Positions 49,966 through 62,419 of a DNA stretch of 64,000 nt are shown here, one piece after another. Position 1 is the first letter of the stretch. Each line of letters begins with the position of its first letter. The notes below the pieces were generated by a model. The model did no database searches, had not been told where the DNA came from, and worked only from the letters and a program-made list of their open reading frames with translations. The position numbers and the translations under genes were made by a program. This DNA comes from Pontederia crassipes (Eukaryota; Streptophyta; Magnoliopsida; Commelinales; Pontederiaceae), in contig CM060192.1 of assembly GCA_030549335.1 (NCBI GenBank), forward strand, positions 22,138,157-22,202,156, read 5' to 3'.

Positions 49966-51428
49966 ATGACTGATTTTAGAGTTAGAAAGCTTGAACAGGC
50001 CCAAGCCAAGATCAAAAGTGTTCCAATAGCGGTGACTCCTGAAGGTTTCTGGTGTTGCCCCTCTCCTGCAGTTTTACAGAAAACCCTTAAGCATCAACAT
50101 CAGCAAAGTAAGACTAAAGCATCATCGCCGCCGCACTCAAAATCACCATCGCTTCAGAGAACATCGATTCCCCCGGTGGACAAAAGAACTGATTCTACTC
50201 CATTAAGGGCAAGGATTGCTTCTGAAGATCAGAGATGTGTGAACTCAGATGCTGCTCCAGTAAGTCCTGCACCAGTTCCTGAGAGACCCCCAAAGCCACC
50301 AAGTACAGATAATCCCCAGAGGAAGATATCCGTTGGCTTTGGTCAGACTGAGACAAGCGACTTAAAAGTTATTTTGTATGGGAAAGAAGGTCTTGCTGTG
50401 AGAATGAGTGTTCACCGAAGCACTCTTGCAGAAAATAGTAGTTTCTTTGAAGAGAAGCTATCTAGGGAATCTCCGGTACCATGTGTGGAAATAACAGACT
50501 GTGAAGATGTGGAAATTTATGTTGAGACTGTGGGATTGATGTACTGTAAAGAAGTGAAGCACAGACTGATTAAGCAGAGTGTTCCTCGAGTTCTCCGCAT
50601 CCTAAAGGTTTGTTTTTCATGAAGATGCTCAAGTTTCTTCATCCATGTACTAGTTACTGTTTCTTATTGTGTCTCTGTAGTAGTTTCTCATTTATGGACT
50701 ACTTGACTTCAAGAGCACGAACCATCCTTTTATATTGTTGTTTGAATTATTGAATGTTTGCAAGTTTTACAAATTAAATGCAAATAGCATCAATTTACAT
50801 ATGACATGGACAAGAAATTGTCCTTTGCAAGTTTGTACTTCATCAAACAGTATAGTTTTTTTTTTCCTATGGTAATGAAGTCATCTTACTAATGCAATCT
50901 TGGTGAACATCTAGAGCCATTTCACATAAATATCCTATGTTTCTCATTTACTCTTAAGTTGCCATATTCAACTATTTCCTTTTAAGTTTCTGGTTCATGT
51001 AGTTTAGGTGTACACAGCCTGAGTGTAGCAAAAATTTAAATTTGAAAGAACTCAAAGGATATAGATACACTTTGGTGCACATGGGATATATATCCTTGTT
51101 CTGTAGAAATATTCTCAAAGTAGCTTAATACAGAATGAAATAGCTGATTAAGTTCAATTGTTCATTATCATAAGTTTCTAGGTCAAACTGATTTGCCTTA
51201 TTAAGCTGCCACTGGAGGGTTAATACAGCAGTAGCGGAAACCTTGTGATTCTTTTTTTAGACACCAACTTGTGTAATCAAATAGAGAAAGTTTACTTAGA
51301 TCATATCATCCTTGGCGGCCTCTTTTTCTCTTTAAACTTTGAAGTACTCAAATGGCACAGATACTTTTTTGGGTAAAAGATGGAGGTGCGAAGGAGATAT
51401 ACATGCTCATGCTGTGGAAATATGTATG

Positions 51429-51488
<60 letters not shown>

Positions 51489-52939
51489 CATATACATGCT
51501 CATGCTGTGGAAATATTCTCAATGATAACCTAGTACTGAACATAAAATTGCAGATCAATTTGATTTTTCTCCTAGTTCATTGGAGAGCTAAAAATGGCAC
51601 TAATGGAAATCTTGTGATTTGGTATTCTTTTTCTAGATGCTAAATTCAGTAAAACAAGCAAATATAGAAGATTTTGTTAACTAGTACGCCTTTGGTTGAC
51701 ATTCCTTCTTCCTTTAAAGATTACTTTATCTAACTTCCAAGGGATTGAACTGTTTAAGTTTCACATTAGTAACTATCTGTTTGTTTAATTTTACGTTACC
51801 CTTGTAGTTATCTAGTGGCAGAAGGATATTCAGACGGATATCCTTACAAAGAATATTAAGTATTTAGTATTTTCACATTATGTAATAATGTCCCCCACCT
51901 AGTGGGATAAGGCTTTGTTGTTGTTGTTGTTGTCTGCTTGTCTAGCTTGATTTAGAATCTCTCAATTTGTATAACATGAGGTATCTTGGTGCAGGTTGCA
52001 GAAACACTTGGGTTTCGCTCATGTGTGAAATCTTGTTTGGATTACTTGGAAGCAGTTCCATGGGTTGGTGAAGAAGAAGAAAACGTTGTCTCATCCATTC
52101 GGCATCTTCAGACTGAGAATTATGGAATCAGTCCTATAATGAAGCGAGTAGCCTCTGATATATCGAACCCGCCAAATGATACACTTGCTCACATATTAGA
52201 GCTGGTCCTCAAAAGCAACGTTGATAAAGGTCGTCGTGAGATGAAATCTTTAGTATTGAAACTCCTCAAGGAAAATAGCCTCTGGACAAATGGATCTGCA
52301 GACATATGTACTGAAACTTTATACAGTTCCTGCAAAAGTTGTTTAGAATCCCTCTTAAGTCTGTTCATACAAGCATCTGAGCCAGGTTTCTCAGATAAAC
52401 CTTTGGAAAATAAGGATCCTGTGGCGAGACAGATAGCCCTTGAGGCAGATAATCTCCTTTGGTTAGTTGAGATTTTGGCCGACAGGCATGTAGCAGAAGA
52501 GTTTGCAGTTATGTGGGCAGGCCACAGTGAGCTTGCTGAATTACACTCAAAGCTTCCTATTATGTCAAGGCATCTAGTTAGCTGCATCACAGCAAGGCTT
52601 TTTGTTGGTATTGGGAAAGGCGAGATTCTCCCTTCAAAGGAAACTCGTCAGTTGCTGTTACGCATTTGGTTGCAACCGCTTATGGATGACTACAGTTGGT
52701 TGCAGCATGGTTGTCGATCATTTGATGGGAAGGTAGTGGAGGAAGGAATAGGCAGAACCATATTGACACTTCCTCTTGAAGACCAGCAGAGTATTATGCT
52801 TTCATGGTTAGGTAGCTTCTTGAAAGTTGGTGACAATTGCCCAAATCTTCAGAGAGCTTTTGAGGTCTGGTGGAGGAGGACTTTCGTAAGGCCTTACACT
52901 GAACAACAGGGGAGCAGCCTCCAGCCAGAGAAAAATTGA
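49966..52939 (+). CDS. BTB/POZ domain protein, At1g63850/At3g50780-like, 528 aa
   Basis: There are two coding exons, 49966-50607 (214 codons, donor AAG|GTTTGT) and 51995-52939 (acceptor TGCAG|GTT, ending in TGA). They join in phase 0. The N-terminus (1-125) is Pro/Ser/Lys-rich and probably disordered, with a PEGFWCCPSP motif typical of this plant subfamily. The BTB fold begins at about 133 (DLKVILYGKEG, then MSVHRSTLAENSSFFEEKL) and continues across the intron to GFRSCVKSCLDYLEAVPW. The C-terminal ~290 residues are helical and conserved in the subfamily (LLWLVEILADRHVAEEFAVM, then WLGSFLKVGDNCPNLQRAFEVWW). Relatives are BTB proteins with presumed scaffold or ubiquitin-ligase adaptor roles. 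No specific substrate can be inferred. The 1.39-kb intron holds a duplicated segment, a (TA)n array and a SINE fragment. The gene looks intact. Confidence 0.93.
51080..51660 (+). repeat. Degenerate duplication around a (TA)n array in the BTB intron
   Basis: The stretch from about 51107 (GAAATATTCTCAAAGTAGC, ending near 51275 in ACCTTGTGATTCTTTTTTTAG) reappears from about 51512 (GAAATATTCTCAATGATAAC, ending near 51640 in ATCTTGTGATTTGG...CTAG). Separately, ATACATGCTCATGCTGTGG is repeated exactly on both sides of the (TA)n array (about 51401 and about 51494). The array spans about 51433-51481. Confidence 0.75.
51892..51932 (+). mobile_element. 41-bp 3'-end fragment of an Au-type SINE
   Basis: CCCCCACCTAGTGGGATAAG is followed by GCTTTGTTGTTGTTG. 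This is the 3' tail of the Au SINE seen at 36618 and 54461. It sits in the BTB intron about 60 bp before the acceptor. No clear target duplication flanks it. The 12 bases before it (TATGTAATAATG) resemble the duplication of the copy at 61489. Confidence 0.8.
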
Positions 52940-54443
52940 TTATAGTTAAGCTGGAAGAGGTGCCTCTTTTAACTATACAGCATTAGTAGTCAGGTCAGGT
53001 GATGAATGCATGAGCAAGGAAACGAAGTCCCTGGTCTTGGTGTACCGGAGAATGCAAGATGGGTTTACTGTTTAACCTTAGAACTTTGTTAGGGTGTGAA
53101 CTATTGACAAGTTAACATTTTTTTATGCTTCCTGCATGGAATGGCCTATGGCTCCGTAAGTTGTGCCCACTTTTGAGAAAGTGAAGGTATGTTCAAAGTT
53201 CATGTTTGCTTGTGACCTACACAGTTCTACAAGTTACCGTTGACAAGTTTTATATGTAATATGTTTAAAATCATCTATCGTTCTTTCGGTCCAAAATTCC
53301 CAGGTTGATTTGTGGTACCATTTGTTTGTGGTGGAAATGTTAATGAATGAGACAAGCATCTCATTGTTCGAAGCTTTACATGTTTAGCATCTGGGTCCTG
53401 ACTGAACCGTCTTTCACCTATACCAACATGCAAAAGAGAGCTGCTCTGATATTTCTAATCAGAGCCTTTGACATGATGGATCGAACGCGTCTTTTTTTTC
53501 CCATCTTTCCTGGCGAGAATGCAAAATTCTTGTGCACTGTATCAGCAAAATCCATCTGGATAAACGGAGATCCAAGATAATGCCAAAATGTTTGGTCTCC
53601 AAAAGTGAAAAAAAGGAGGAAAAGGTGGCCACAGACAGTGTGGAGCCTTTGACATATATGAAAATGGTGAGCATTAGATATTTGCATTCTTTTATAAAAC
53701 ACAGCCTGGTATCTGATTGCATTGGTGGATGGCTAAGCAACTTGCATGACTTTTTAAGTTTGCAGGTTACAATCTGAGATTTTTAAAGACCCTCATCATA
53801 CATGCCTGCACTGCTGGACGCAGCTTCATGACTAGCCATACAAAACTACATCAACTTCTTGTTAGTTCATTGCGATTGAGCGTGAACCCAAGAAAATACT
53901 AATAAAAACGCGAGAATTGACTCAATCTTGTGAAATTTTGAAAAATTCAATGTGCAAAAGTTTAAGAGACATTAAAAAAAAAAGAATTTTCATCAGTTTC
54001 AATTTCTTTTTACAGTCGATACAAATTTAACTATGCTTTACCAAAGGATGGTCAAAGTCGCTTCAGGAAGATTTTTCTGTTGAAGGAAGAACTTTGTGCC
54101 GTTCAAGTTTTATGTTTATGTCAGGACACCGAATCCTATTTGCCTCATTTAAGATTTATAGTTAATTAGGACGTATTTCTTTTTTTCTTATTTGTTTCTT
54201 TTCTTCTATAAAATAACAATCCCTTTAAAATATTTATCAATATTATATAAAAATGCATTTCTTTAATGATTTATTTGGAGCAATTGCTGACACTCTAAAA
54301 AATGACTTATTGGAGGTTTGAACACTCGAAGTGATTAAGGTATTAGATGAACTTGGATCCAAAGTTTAGGTCAATGCCTTTCTATGGCTTCATGACAATG
54401 CTCACCTATTACTTTGCTAACTAGCATATTATTTTGCACACTT
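52940..54443. other. BTB gene 3' region and spacer
   Basis: The 3' untranslated region follows 52939. Frames at 53347-53777 on both strands match nothing recognised. Confidence 0.4.
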
Positions 54444-54460
54444 ATTACAGTGCTATCAGC

Positions 54461-54633
54461 AACTCCGCCTATGTTTTACAGCCAATTTCAAGTCCGGATA
54501 AAGAATGAGAGTTGTGTTAGGCCCCGACAGTCAGCGTAAAATTCTGTCGAATCTCATGAACATGTATCAACGAGGCGTCGTATGATCCATGTAGTCAACC
54601 CCACCTAATGGGATAAAGATTTGTTGTTGTTGT
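54461..54633 (+). mobile_element. Near full-length Au-type SINE
   Basis: The copy contains TTAGGCCCCGACAGTCAGCG, GTCGTATGATCCATGTAG and CCCCACCTAATGGGATAAAG and ends in (TTG)n, as in the copy at 36618. It is extended by about 55 bp at the 5' end. The flanks attacagtgctatcagc (54444-54460) and attatagtgctatcagc (54634-54650) are a 17-bp duplication with one mismatch, which fixes both ends. The length of 173 bp is close to that of a full Au SINE. Confidence 0.92.
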
Positions 54634-55277
54634 ATTATAGTGCTATCAGCCTACTTGATGCTTTCCCCAGTTCACAAGTTGAAGTTAAAATCATGCATGA
54701 CGCCGTATAGATATATATAGAGGATGTAGGATGTTGAACTCGTAAGTCGTAACCACTGGTTAACAAAATGCAAAAGCAATCATCAGACTTCTTTTACTAT
54801 GCACATCACAATCATAACAGAATACCTAACAGAGTCTCGGTCCCCAGCCAAAGAACAGGCAGAATAGAAACAAGTTTTGCATTACATGTTACAAGTATTA
54901 TGGAATTTACAACCGTACAAATAAAAACAGTATCTGATAAAATGTGTATACTATATTCGTGTGTTGTTGTGGTGCATAAAGATACATGTATATGCATTAG
55001 AAAACATGACTTGAGGATAGCCCAATAGTATTCACGATTTGGAGTTACAGCTGTGAGGGGCCCTTCTTAAAGGGAAAATAGCATGTATTTCTCAGAAAAA
55101 TGATGTAAGACTTCAACAGTACGTTATGAAGGAATGCCTCGGAAAGAATGTATTGTTTTTGCCGATCTTTCTTCCATCTGGTGGAAATCAGCTTCTCAAG
55201 ACATTGAATTCTCAGTTAGAGAATTCATGGGCAATCCAGTTGAAGTATATTAGAAGTAATGCCCAAAAAGCAAGTAA

Positions 55278-58200
55278 TTAAACTTTCGAAGTTTCATCCA
55301 TTTTAGTTATTTCTGGAACTTTGTCAAGTAAGCGATTCATCTCATCAGGAAATTCAAGTTTTGATCTATTCGTCTTGCCCCCAACAACAACTGTTGTTCC
55401 ATCCTGCAGTGCCCATATCTAGAACAGAAATTTCATTGAACAATAGAGAAGAAATTAGATATACCACCAGACCAAGAACGTAGGGTCTAGGTAAGCCATT
55501 TAACTTTCAGGTACACTTATTAAGTGATGCAAGTTGTTGCATGTAACTGAGATGAACAAACACATTTTGTTTTCAAGAAAGCTTCCCAATCATGAAAGAA
55601 TAAAAAACAGAAATTTACCTGTGAATGAGAGAAATAACTGATACAAGTTGTTAACATCAGAGCACCAAACCCAGCATACACTATGGGCACTCCTGGATCA
55701 GTCTGAAAACAAAGGAATAGATAAAGGAGAAACACATAATTAGGAATGATTGTTTCAGATTTAGCAACTAGTCTATAACAGTCAAAGAAAAAGAGACTAG
55801 CTTATGAAAAGTTACCTTAAGATCAAGTCCAGTACTGCCAATAGCATCTTCAATCACAATACTAATACCATTAATATCAATTGGAAGTTTTGAGTTAGGT
55901 CGGCGAACTCCTACAAATTTTCCTTCTTGATCATACAAGATAATGGACTGAAGATCACGAGCAAGCATTGATCTGAAAAAAAAGTAGCATGTTTTTAACA
56001 ATAGTCACAATTGAGCCAGAGGCCTTTGCCAAAGAAACTGAAGGAAACAAATCAGACAGCTTACATTCCCTTCAGATTAGGAGAACCGGAATCTCCAATA
56101 GGCAGGAATGTGCCATAAAGCTTTTTATCGCCGTTAGTCTGTAAAGGAGCCATAGCCAAATTGAATGGGCCTTCACCATTCTTTGTAATTTGAAGTGCTG
56201 AGAATCCCCAGTCAGTCTGGTAGATAGTGATTCCTCCATATCTTAATGGATCATTTACCCTTATTGTTTTCCTCATTAGCTCTTTTCCATCAAGACTAAG
56301 TAGTGAAATATCACTATAAAATTGTGAAACCTGACAATACAAGTGGAGAAAATAATTATATAATTAAATGCGGCATCTCAAGCTATCTTGAACTATTAAG
56401 AGGAGATCAAAACAATTATCACTCAAGTTTAGATATGAACATCTTGTTAGAGGAGAAAGATCCAACATAGCACAAGAAATGTTAAGATAACATGCAGTGT
56501 ATTGCAAAGCAAGAACTTCCAGAACATATGAGTACCTCCCCACTGTCATAATAATCCATGTAGAATCTGTTAACATGAACTTCAGTATTGAATGCTTGTG
56601 TAGGAAAAGAAAGAAAACCACTGGGATTCATCACATCACCAATTACAAAGTTCAGTCCCTGGGGAACAGTGACGGAGCCTTTAAAGCTTCCAGTAGCACT
56701 TAGTGTACCTCCTGCCATTATCAGAATCATTGCTAAGTGAACACCAATGGGAGCAAACCGACCAGCCATCCCTTTGAAAGCATATAAGGATGGACCTTTT
56801 GAAAAGACCTAGAATATGGATCATAAATAATAACACAGTGTCAATACTCGAGTGTCAAAGTGAAAGACAAGAGTACTAGCTATCAAGCAACAATGACAAA
56901 GATTGACATGACAATGAAGGCAAGCAAAGATTCATACCACAGTTCCTTTACCTCATATCCTGCACCCATCAAAATAATCCCCAAGTCCTGAATAGAAGCT
57001 CGTGGAAGAGAGTCGGAAAACTCCTGTTTGCGGATAGTCTCGGCAGATTGCATGAAGGACCATCTGCATGTTAAAGAAGAGAGAAATCATGAAACAATTG
57101 AAATTTTTTAATCTTTCATAACAATTTTGGGAACCAGACCTTCTAGCAACTTTAACCAAAGGGATCTGAGTTGTATATGTGCAAGCCATCAATGATGCTG
57201 CAAGTAGTATTAACATGCCTAGAAAAACTGGGGAACTGAACATGTGATCAAAACCAAGAGGAAGAATCCATCTCCAAGTCAAAAAACCAAATACAGGATT
57301 TTCCTCTGAATATTTCTGGAAATAGTAATCTGGAGCCTCCCCTTGATCTATGGCAGTGCCTGCAATCATTTTAAGAGAAGCATTTGGGGCATGAGTGTTA
57401 GTAACGCATGCCATAATTTATATAACATAAGGGGGCAAACATAAGCTATCATACTCAATGCCAGGTTCTTTAAGCCAATCGTATATTGAAATAAGAATCA
57501 TGAGAAGGCAATACACAAGCAGCGTCAATGTGTTGCCACGTCTTCCAACCTTCCTCCAGTTGTCTAGGAAGCAGCAATTAGGAACACTGAGATTTTATCT
57601 AATTCCATATAACCAGCATAAATCATTGATGTTACTCATTGTAGCCTTAGGTATTGGGTCTGAACCAGCAAACGCAGGGAAATGCGAGAGTATATTGCTG
57701 GCAGAATGCTAAAAACCTCGTTACGTACTCTCTTTCTTCTGTAGTGTATTTTGCCGTCTGTTACTCGGTGCTTATTTAAACATGCGATAAGGTAACTCAA
57801 ATTATTTCTTTTTTTCAATATAAAAAACTATCTAAATCGAATTTTGGATTACTGTACACGACATGATTCATGAACAAGCTATGCCACGGTTGACAAATAG
57901 CAAATAACATGATTCTTGATCACAGTATGGCAGGAAACTTTAACGCAGAAGGATTTGCGAGAACAAATTATCTTAATTCTTCAGTTTTAAGAGAATTCTA
58001 AATTGACACAGTATAAACTTTACGAGCTAAGCTCGATAATTTATACAACAGAGGTTCCAATTATGCTTTTTATCTTAGGCAAAAGAAAAAGAGCTCTTCT
58101 TTTCTTCATACCCAAAGCCATTAGAGCCGCAATGGTGGACATCTCCCCGATGGCCAACGGGAGGTTGGAAAGTAGTGCCAGGACCCTTTTCGGTATCCTC

Positions 58201-58541
58201 TTTAAGAATCTCGCCGACGGAGAACTCCGGCCCTCTCCATTTCCTGCAATGCGGCCGCCCCTGTCTTCTTCCGATAGCGGCGGCGCCGCACCAAAGAGGA
58301 CAATCTTCTTCTTCTTGCTCCTACCGCTGCTGCCCTCCTCCGAGACGGCTTCTTTCTCTGTGTCTCGTTCTCGGGACGTCCTCATCTGAGCTCTTACAAG
58401 AAGAAGGCCATGGCGGGGATAAGAAGAGGCTTTAAACGGGGAGAAAAAGAAGAGCTTGGGGAGTGCGATAGCTGCTGTCAGGGTTTTGGTAGGATTTTGG
58501 AGGAGGAGAAGAGAAGAGGAGGAAGAAGATGACAACGACAT
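55278..58541 (-). CDS. CCS1: CCS1 (ResB), chloroplast c-type cytochrome biogenesis, 560 aa, 8 exons
   Basis: Coding exons on the minus strand are 58112-58541, 57140-57359, 56952-57063, 56536-56808, 56065-56330, 55816-55972, 55619-55702 and 55278-55418. They total 1683 nt including TAA, with GT-AG introns in consistent phases. Residues 1 to about 70 ([20 protein letters not shown] and on) are a Ser-rich chloroplast transit peptide. Membrane segments lie at about 126-145 ([18 protein letters not shown]), 185-205 ([18 protein letters not shown]), 272-292 ([19 protein letters not shown]) and 491-511. The large loop between the last two faces the thylakoid lumen in known family members. His278 in GVHL is the candidate for the conserved histidine essential in algal Ccs1. 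CCS1 works with CcsA to move and attach haem for cytochromes f and c6 (System II). The first intron is about 750 bp. Length fits the family. The ATG at 58541 is chosen because the upstream extension of the frame has no ATG. Confidence 0.96.
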
Positions 58542-58613
58542 TAAGCTTGTTCGAAGGTGTAGCAGTGTGGTCTGTGGGGCGAGAGGAGAGAGAACAATAT
58601 TTACAGAACACAA

Positions 58614-59918
58614 GCGCTGAATGCAGATGGATAAGGGAGGAGAAGGTGACGCGCCTTTTTATTCTCCCGACATTTGCTATTTAACCGGTTAGACGAAATG
58701 TGTTATAATAATAATGAAAATAAAAAGGACAAAAACTTTAAAAGGACTTGGGTTTGCCGCAGCATTGGGCTTTAACCATACGAACCAGTTGGGCCTTAAA
58801 AAGTCTATATATAGATAGATATAAGTTATCTTACAATTAAATTACCTATTATTTATGTGTTATTTTCTAAAAAACAAACTGATTGTGCAGTGCCAAAAAA
58901 ATATTTTATAAAATTATTGATGAGTTTAGTTATAATACACTGCTTTCACAACTCAAAGTATCAAGACGATTTCAATGATTGATGTGTCAGCAAAAAAAAA
59001 AAAAGAAAAAAAGAGACGTGTTTCTATGTTTTTAAATTAAAGTTTGCATGATTAAGTTCCAGAACAATATAGGGTTTTGGGACAAAAAACTTGGACCTAT
59101 AAATCTGTCTGATTTAAAAAAAAACAAATAATCGAATATAGTTTAAAATGATTTTTTAATATAACAAAAACTCCGCAAGAAAATGGTTCCTACTCAAAAA
59201 ATGGTAGTGCCCCGTGGAATCTATATTATTAGTTCATAAGTTTATTTTATTATTGACATAGTAGCTTTTATAATTTAATATTATTTTGGAAGTCTTATTT
59301 GATTGTTTTAGTTTTTTTCATATTTTATATTTAGTACAAAATAAAATTCAATTTTATTAATTTTAATTTACTATTTAATTTAAAATATTATTTCATTAGG
59401 TAAAGGACTGAAAAATTTGAACGAATAATCAGTGGTTTTTTTAGAGTAACATTACTTAAAATGACAATAATAATTTTTTAAGTGACAATAATGATAATCC
59501 TTCTGAAAATATATTTTTTGAATATATTTTAAATTTTTTTAAGAATATATATATCTAAAATAATGAATAAGTTTTGTGACAAAAAAAACCGAATCAATCC
59601 ATACTCTATTAAGGAACATTATTAACACTTAACATGGAAATAATAGTGTTTCTGGAAACGGATAAATGATTCTGGGAACATGGAAATAATAGTCTTTTCT
59701 CATAAATAAACGACATATACTCAAGGACATTCAAGTTTTTTTACCGGCATAACATATATTATAAATATGCTATATATCATATATATTTTTAAAGTTAAGT
59801 TAATTGGTTTGGCCACTCCTAAATTAAGTTCAGACAACATACTGTTTAAACTTTTATGATTATTATTTATTATTTTTATAATATATCTTGGCCCTTCAAA
59901 AGTTTTGGATATATCCCT
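58614..59918. other. CCS1 upstream region and AT-rich spacer
   Basis: The CCS1 promoter is expected just above 58541. No gene or complete element was recognised in the rest. Confidence 0.45.
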
Positions 59919-60224
59919 CACTACATAAAAAAACTTTTTAGAAATCAAACACATTAATTTCTAGAACTTCAATTTTAGTATTTAATATTTTTTGAGATCA
60001 AAATATCTTAATCTCTCATGATCCTTACAAGTTGGTTATTAAAAATTCTTAGTGGTCAAAATTTTTTCATTAATTTTTAAAGAATGATCTTTTAATGACC
60101 ACAAATAAAATTTTGATTTTAAATGGATAAAAATTTAGAACTAATATTACATTAGTCTTTAATATTTATACTTTTAAGAATCACCTTACAAAATTGATTT
60201 CTAAATTATAATTTTGTTGTGGTG
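59919..60224. mobile_element. Small CACTA-type MITE
   Basis: The left end CACTACATAAAAAAAC and the right end TTTTGTTGTGGTG (inward CACCACAACAAAA) are inverted complements. TTTAGAAATCAA-like phrases follow on both sides. CCT is repeated at both flanks (59916-59918 and 60225-60227), the 3-bp duplication of CACTA elements. Only 306 bp, with no coding capacity. It differs in sequence from the 17.4-kb CACTA family. Confidence 0.82.
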
Positions 60225-60227
60225 CCT

Positions 60228-62419
60228 GATATTCTCTCGAGACATGCATGACAGTTAATTACCAGAACTTAATGTCGTGTTGATATCAGTTCACAGTTCA
60301 CATCACCTTACAGCAACAAAAGTTTATCCATAATTATTTAGTGACAGCATAATATTCTGAAGTTCTTTTTTTTTCAACTAAGTTCCTGATTTTATCACAC
60401 CCCAAAAAACTACCATTTTAGATCATGAGTCCATATGTGTGATCAAAAGGAAATTTTTATCGACACCAAGAAAAGACTATTTTGATTGGAAATCAATTAT
60501 GTCACCTTTGTTAATTTTTCCAACTAATAAACAATGAATGCCATGTTTTTTTTTTCAATTCAAAAAAAAAAAACTGCATACAATTACAGCTTGCAGCAAC
60601 AAATTTAAAGTGATGAGGTTGCATCATGTAAAAAGTAACCAATGCAATGCAGGTGGTGGTGGGACTTCACGTAGATATCTTCGAGTACTCTCTCTCTGCA
60701 TCCAACCCTCTTTTTTTCTTTTTCTCTAATTTCCTCATGGGCAAAGTTTTATATTAAATTGTTCATGACAGGAGGAAAAGTAATGGAGTGTGTACACGAA
60801 CCTGCATGGATTTGAAGTGTGAACTATTTATATTAAGTGCATGTGGCTAAAGACGACCATGGTCCCAACCTGAGCCTTTACTTTTGTTTTTAGGCATAAA
60901 TGCTCAGGAGGTAGCCATGCCCCATGCATGCATGCATGCTACCCTCACGCAAATTATAATTGCTACCCTATCCATAATTACCCCATGCATGGGAAATAAT
61001 TTAAATATATATCTTAATATAGTTTAAGTAATATGTAACAAAAAATTGTACAATCAATATAGATTCACTAAATTGTTGGATGATGATCACATGATTGAAA
61101 TTAAATTTAATAACTTAACATTAAATTCTCAGACTATTAATTTTCATATTAATTATACAAAAATTAGTTGCATGCTATTTAATCATATATATATATATAT
61201 ATAATTTAATCTTTTAAAATGACTCGACTGCTCATATTAACGAAGCACTCTCGGTCGCATGGAGATGAATATTTCATCTTGAATTTCGAGATGCTTCCAG
61301 AACAGATTTAAGACGAAAGTGCATTTTGAGCAAATATTTATATAAAAAAATTGAATTTAGTCAATTTAATGTTCATCAGGCTATTATTGGAAGGGGAAGG
61401 GAGGTGAGCATTATAAATTATAATTAGAGTATGGACTACGATAAGGAGATTAAAAATAAATTAATCTTTGATATGTAATAATAGACATTAGTCGACCTCA
61501 CCTAGTAAGATAAGGTTTTGTTGTTGTTGTATGTAATAATAGACATATCACTTTCTAATCTCACAACATCTAGTAATATAAATATATATATATATATATG
61601 TAGTTATTAATGCTTATTACAAGACAGATTAATTAATTTGCAGATTATGTTGTCCACGCTTATTTTATTGAAATTAAATTCGAAGAGTAATTACGTTTTG
61701 TTGTACCTGCAAAGTAAGAAACCAAAGATACTGTTTAAACACCATAAAATTATTATAATTATATTCATCAAAAAAAAAATTTCTTGTAGGGCCGAGGGGA
61801 CAAGAATATGAATTTTTTTTTTGCATGTGCTTCGACAAGTGGCACATAGCATTGCAGCAATTTTTTCAACGCAAGCTACTTTAATTAATAATATGCTATA
61901 ATTAATTAATAGTCTGAGTGAATTTTACAAATAAATAAAGAAATAAAGTTTTCTTTTTTCCATTAGAAGTATTTCGTGATATATCTTTATTTCATGTTCC
62001 CCTCAAAAAGTACATACATCCCACAAAATAACGAATTATAGTAATCTCACTCTCGCTAAACTTCCTTCTTCTTCTTCTTCTTTTTTGGGGCTTAACAAAT
62101 TATTGAAAAGCTACCTTTCCATTCTCAGACAAACAAAAAACTAAAAGAAAAAAATAGCATAGTCTCTATATTTTACACTTCTATTGTTAATCTGTCCGTT
62201 TGTTCTTCAATTCCATAGATCTGCACTCTCAAAGCTATCTTTTTGTCCTTTTAACTAATTAAGCACATATAAAACGTATCAAATAACTCTACATATTAAT
62301 TTTTCCTTTCTTTTTTAATATCTTTCTGGATGATTCTCAAAAATTAGTTTAGGCCACTCAAGTAAATTTTAGAGATTGTCATCCAACTTATAGGGTATTT
62401 CAGTAAAGTCACCTAACTT
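60228..62419. other. AT-rich intergenic DNA with simple repeats
   Basis: Contains (TA)n at about 61186-61203 and 61564-61600 and a CATG-rich stretch at about 60927-60940 (GCATGCATGCATGC). No gene recognised; the 63-codon frame at 60538-60729 is low-complexity at both ends. Confidence 0.45.
61489..61529 (+). mobile_element. 41-bp truncated Au-type SINE with perfect 17-bp duplication
   Basis: The insert reads TAGTCGACCTCACCTAGTAA, then GATAAGGTTTTGTTGTTG. This is only the 3' end of the Au SINE. It is bounded by identical 17-mers tatgtaataatagacat at 61472-61488 and 61530-61546. The duplication shows that it is a true retroposition event in which reverse transcription stopped after about 40 bases, not a decayed full copy. 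Confidence 0.9.

Noticed and set aside
58542-58613. Upstream extension of the CCS1 first exon
   Set aside because: The frame stays open to 58613, but the extension begins with TTG and has no ATG. The ATG at 58541 gives a normal transit peptide.
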